Position numbers and translations under genes: made by a program. Below the pieces are notes generated by a model that was given only the letters and a program-made list of their open reading frames with translations, was not told the origin of the DNA and ran no database searches. Positions 6,490 to 8,538 of a DNA stretch of 8,538 nt are shown here, piece after piece (the first letter of the stretch is position 1; each line of letters begins with the position of its first letter). Origin of the DNA: a bacterium. Lineage in GTDB: Bacteria > Verrucomicrobiota > Kiritimatiellia > UBA8416. The stretch covers positions 1 through 8,538 of the forward strand of contig JAIFLS010000222.1 of NCBI GenBank assembly GCA_020048935.1. Direction: 5' to 3'.

Positions 6490-7398
6490 TTACCTCAACT
6501 CATAAACCAGCCGCTTCGGGCCACCCTCGCGCTCAATATCGACCACGATCGCGCTCACACGGTCCTGCACCACCTGGCGGATGAAGAACTCCGCCCGCCC
6601 GCGATTGGTCATGGGCAACGCATTGACCTTGCGCACGACATCGCCCTCGCGAATGCCGACCGCATCAAAGAATTCCTGTTCACCGACCGCCTGCAACTGG
6701 TAGCCCTCGATCGATTTGCCGTCCTCGGCGTACAGTGGGCGCATGGAATCAAACACCTGTAGCAGCCGTTCAGGCTCATCGAGCAACTCCTCGTAGTAGC
6801 CCTGCAGCGCCTGCTTCTGAAGCGTCCAGACGCCATCACCGGTCTGCTCGCCAAACCGGGTCTGTCGCCTCTCCCCCGCCGTCTTTCCCGCCTCCGCCTG
6901 ATCCAGATAGGAACGCGTCACGCCATTCCCTCCACCGCCAAGCGTCAGCATCCCCTCGACGCCGTCCTTCTCCAGCACGATATGGTCCTCGGCGATACGC
7001 TTGACGCGTACACCGGCCACCACCACGCCTTCCGAGACGATTTCCTGGCGGTTTTCCGGCAGGTGCGACAACACCCCGCGGCGCAAGGTCTCGGAATTCC
7101 CTTCGGAGAAGAAGAAGGACCCGGCAAAGCGGAAATCCGAAAGAAACGCGGCTTTATCCGCGCCAGGCCCAGCGGTGGCGGGACCGCGCATCACGCTGAA
7201 ATCGGGATTCGCCGAGGCCGTTGCCTCGCGCCACGACGGAACCACCAGAGCGGTATCTGACGCAGGCCGCCCTCCGCCGCCCTCGCGGAATACCACCGCC
7301 AACAAGACGGCAGCCGAGGCAAGGGCAAGCAGCACGGAACCGGGTACTATCCCCCGCGCCCAACGGGAGCCCGAAAAAATGTGACTGGCGAAAGTCAT
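6490..7398 (-). CDS. gspC: GspC-like type II secretion system inner-membrane protein
   Basis: GspC links the inner-membrane platform of the type II secretion system to the outer-membrane secretin GspD. The 302-residue product has the family layout: a short cytoplasmic N-terminus, one membrane helix (about 20-37), a low-complexity periplasmic linker, a homology-region domain at about 88-153 (FRFAGSFFF through VLEKDGVEGMLTL), and a C-terminal PDZ-like domain at about 222-302 (DGKSIEGYQL, GIREGDVVRKVNA). The match is by architecture and residue pattern, and a divergent PDZ protein is the main alternative. The ATG at 7398 lies inside the 3' end of the RNase P RNA gene with only a distant GGGGGAG, so the true start may be later, for example a GTG near 7333 that would cut into the membrane helix. 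None of the other gsp genes is in the window; the rhomboid gene follows by 6 bp. Confidence 0.75.
   Translation of the reverse strand: MTFASHIFSGSRWARGIVPGSVLLALASAAVLLAVVFREGGGGRPASDTALVVPSWREATASANPDFSVMRGPATAGPGADKAAFLSDFRFAGSFFFSEGNSETLRRGVLSHLPENRQEIVSEGVVVAGVRVKRIAEDHIVLEKDGVEGMLTLGGGGNGVTRSYLDQAEAGKTAGERRQTRFGEQTGDGVWTLQKQALQGYYEELLDEPERLLQVFDSMRPLYAEDGKSIEGYQLQAVGEQEFFDAVGIREGDVVRKVNALPMTNRGRAEFFIRQVVQDRVSAIVVDIEREGGPKRLVYELR
7374..7379 (-). terminator. U-tract after rnpB, possible terminator
   Basis: Six T residues on the minus strand follow directly after the 3' arm of the RNase P P1 helix. There is no local GC-rich hairpin just before them; only the long-range P1 pairing could act. 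Read-through into gspC is therefore plausible. Weak call. Confidence 0.25.
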
Positions 7399-7818
7399 AA
7401 GCCGGATTCTGTTTCTCCCCCGGCAGCCGCCAGGCGGCTGCCGGACGTTCGATCATTTATCTAGTGCAATCAACCCGGAACACCTGCCCGCGATGCGGAC
7501 GACGAGACGGGCAGCCTCTGGCGTTCCCTATTTGATCTTGCTCCGGACGGGGTTTTCCCTGCGGCTGGCCTTACGGCCTGGCCCGGTGGTCTCTTACACC
7601 ACCTTTTCACCCTTACCCTCCTTTGCTAAAGCTTCGGAGGGCAAGCCCTCCTCCACCAGAAAAAAAAGGCGGTACGTTTTCTGTGGCACTTTCCGTCTTT
7701 CCCGCTTGAACGGGAAACCTCCCGGCACTACACCAGGACATCCTGCCCTACGGAGTCCGGACTTTCCTCCCCCCGCGCCTCGCGGCGCGAAAGGCGACCG
7801 ACCGCTCTCGCCAGTCAC
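7381..7818 (-). ncRNA. rnpB: RNase P RNA, bacterial class A
   Basis: This catalytic RNA removes the 5' leader from precursor tRNAs together with the RnpA protein. The ends are set by a perfect 11-bp P1 helix: GTGACTGGCGA at the 5' end pairs with TCGCCAGTCAC at the 3' end (7808-7818 with 7381-7391). The P4 block GAGGAAAGTCCGGACTCC is at about 7752-7769, the GTGCCACAGAAA segment near 7675-7687, GGTAAGGGTGAAAAGGTG at about 7601-7618, AGATAAATGATC at 7451-7462, and the 3' consensus ACAGAATCCGGCTTAT at 7397-7412. A 12-bp perfect hairpin at 7420-7444 fits P19. The arrangement follows the E. coli-like class A scaffold. The P12 arm is unusual: it has a T8 run (7660-7667 on the plus strand) and a palindromic repeat-like segment. 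The gene follows the zinc-ribbon gene by about 20 bp and overlaps the annotated gspC start by 18 bp. Confidence 0.96.
7616..7651. repeat. Palindromic repeat-like insertion in the P12 arm of rnpB
   Basis: The plus strand holds CCCTCC (7616-7621), GGAGGG (7636-7641) and CCCTCC (7646-7651). The last two form a hairpin at 7636-7651 and the first two can form a competing one enclosing CTTTGCTAAAG. The plus-strand translation reads SFAKASEGKP, a string I recall from short spurious ORFs in several bacterial genomes, which suggests a dispersed repeat family. That recollection is unverified here. Confidence 0.5.
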
Positions 7819-7837
7819 AACATCACTCAAACCAGAT

Positions 7838-8524
7838 TCAATATAGCATGCGTCCGCAATAGCTGCAAACCACCATTTCAAGCCGCTTGCGCGCATTGTG
7901 CTGCTGGTACGGAGGCAACGCCATGTTACACCCCCGGCAGACACCGCCCTCGGACGAGACCAGCACCGCCGTGCTGTTCAGGACCGACTCATAGCGCCGC
8001 AGCCATACGGAATCAACGCCTTCCTTGGCCCTGTCGCGCAGCGCCTGCTCGGTCCGCATCTCTGTCTCCAGCCCGGCAATCCGCTCATCCAGCACCGCGA
8101 CATCCTCCTGCACCACGGCCTTCTCCGCATCCAGGTCCTTGCGCCGCGCCGCCACACCCGCCCGCGCCGCCTCGATCCCCTCCATGATCTCCAGCTCACG
8201 GTCCTCGTCCCGGCGGATCGCCTTCTCGATCGTCTCGATCTCGGACGACATCGTCTTGAATTCCTTGTTGGTCTTCAGGTCCATCTGCTGCGTGCGCAGC
8301 TTGGAGATCTTGTCTTTCTTCGACTGGACCTCCAGCTCGTTCTGCTTCAACTCCGCCTGCCGCGCCTGCAGGGCATCCTCCGCCACCTTGAGAGCGGCGG
8401 TATGTTCCCGCAGCCGCTCCAGCTCGCGCGCCTTGCGCGCCGGGATATCCCGCAGCTCCCCCTCGATCCGCTGAATCCGCAGGTCGTGCTCCTGAACCTC
8501 AAGCAACTGTTCAATCGTACTCAC
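7838..8524 (-). CDS. Coiled-coil protein with C-terminal C4 zinc ribbon (DUF164/CT398-like)
   Basis: A 228-residue cytoplasmic protein. Residues 1 to about 170 are heptad-rich, charged and helical, forming a long antiparallel coiled coil around the conserved turn block LKTNKEFKTMSSEIE (83-97). The C-terminus carries a C4 zinc ribbon: Cys196 and Cys199 in CRGCNMALPP, Cys220 and Cys223 in CSYCGRMLY, a pattern close to the family consensus. Members of this family include chlamydial CT398 (CdsZ), reported to bind secretion and sigma-54 partners; a general role in nucleic-acid or protein binding is inferred for the rest. The GTG at 8524 follows AAAGGCGG. The frame stays open to the window edge, and an ATG starting one base outside the window (bases 8538 and 8537 give TG) cannot be excluded. 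Neighbouring rnpB lies downstream, and the rnpB promoter probably sits in its last codons. Confidence 0.92.
   Translation of the reverse strand: MSTIEQLLEVQEHDLRIQRIEGELRDIPARKARELERLREHTAALKVAEDALQARQAELKQNELEVQSKKDKISKLRTQQMDLKTNKEFKTMSSEIETIEKAIRRDEDRELEIMEGIEAARAGVAARRKDLDAEKAVVQEDVAVLDERIAGLETEMRTEQALRDRAKEGVDSVWLRRYESVLNSTAVLVSSEGGVCRGCNMALPPYQQHNARKRLEMVVCSYCGRMLY
7840..7868 (-). promoter_or_regulatory. Candidate sigma-70 promoter of rnpB
   Basis: On the minus strand, TTGCAG (7863-7868) and TATATT (7840-7845) are separated by 17 nt; the -10 matches 5 of 6 consensus positions and the -35 three. The expected start near 7833 is about 15 nt before the P1 helix. It lies within the last codons of the zinc-ribbon gene. 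An RNA made in the amounts of rnpB would be expected to have its own promoter, which supports the call. Confidence 0.5.
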
Positions 8525-8538
8525 GCTTCCGCCTTTCA

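Noticed and set aside
7493..7944. Open frames on both strands across the RNase P RNA (for example 7493-7846 plus, 7594-7944 minus)
   Set aside because: They overlie conserved rnpB structure, and their codons are dictated by the RNA; no protein family is recognisable.
1..8538. Defence system, phage, CRISPR or biosynthetic cluster
   Set aside because: All genes have housekeeping or envelope-type assignments, and no repeat-spacer array, integrase, transposase or toxin-antitoxin pair was seen on either strand.

Overview
The window is GC-rich bacterial chromosome with all recognisable genes on the minus strand, so the order of transcription runs from the right edge to the left. No mobile element, tRNA, rRNA or CRISPR array was found. 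The gene content (a class A RNase P RNA beside a C4 zinc-ribbon coiled-coil protein, a GspC-like pilot of a type II secretion system, a rhomboid protease with a C-terminal tail domain, an EF-G-2 type translation factor paralog) points to a Gram-negative, probably PVC-group bacterium. A Verrucomicrobia/Kiritimatiellota relative is my best guess, but this is inference without any database search.

Layout, in transcription order: zinc-ribbon/coiled-coil protein (8524-7838); RNase P RNA rnpB (about 7818-7381), defined by a perfect 11-bp P1 helix and the canonical P4 and 3'-end motifs; GspC-like inner-membrane protein (7398-6490), whose ATG lies inside the 3' end of rnpB; rhomboid protease (6483-5626); a spacer with a five-unit 7-bp repeat; a pteridine-reductase-like SDR (5558-4815); a YhcH/YiaL-family protein (4788-4330); mannose-1-phosphate guanylyltransferase (4313-3231); an exported endonuclease/exonuclease/phosphatase protein with a ComEA-type helix-hairpin-helix tail (from 3247); then a promoter-like region and an EF-G-2 type elongation factor paralog (2062-15). 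From gspC to the nuclease the genes are closely spaced or overlapping and look like one transcription unit of functionally mixed genes.

The most striking observation is that the last two genes are each disrupted by an exact, non-triplet tandem duplication: 14 bp at 814-841 in the EF-G paralog and 25 bp at 2261-2310 in the nuclease. Deleting one copy in either gene restores a convincing family-like reading frame. This could be real (recent inactivation, or reversible slippage) or an assembly artefact; only the reads can decide. Other points of interest are a palindromic repeat-like insertion in the P12 arm of rnpB, an EF-G paralog with three altered GTPase motifs but an intact domain IV tip, and a GspC gene without its usual secretion operon.
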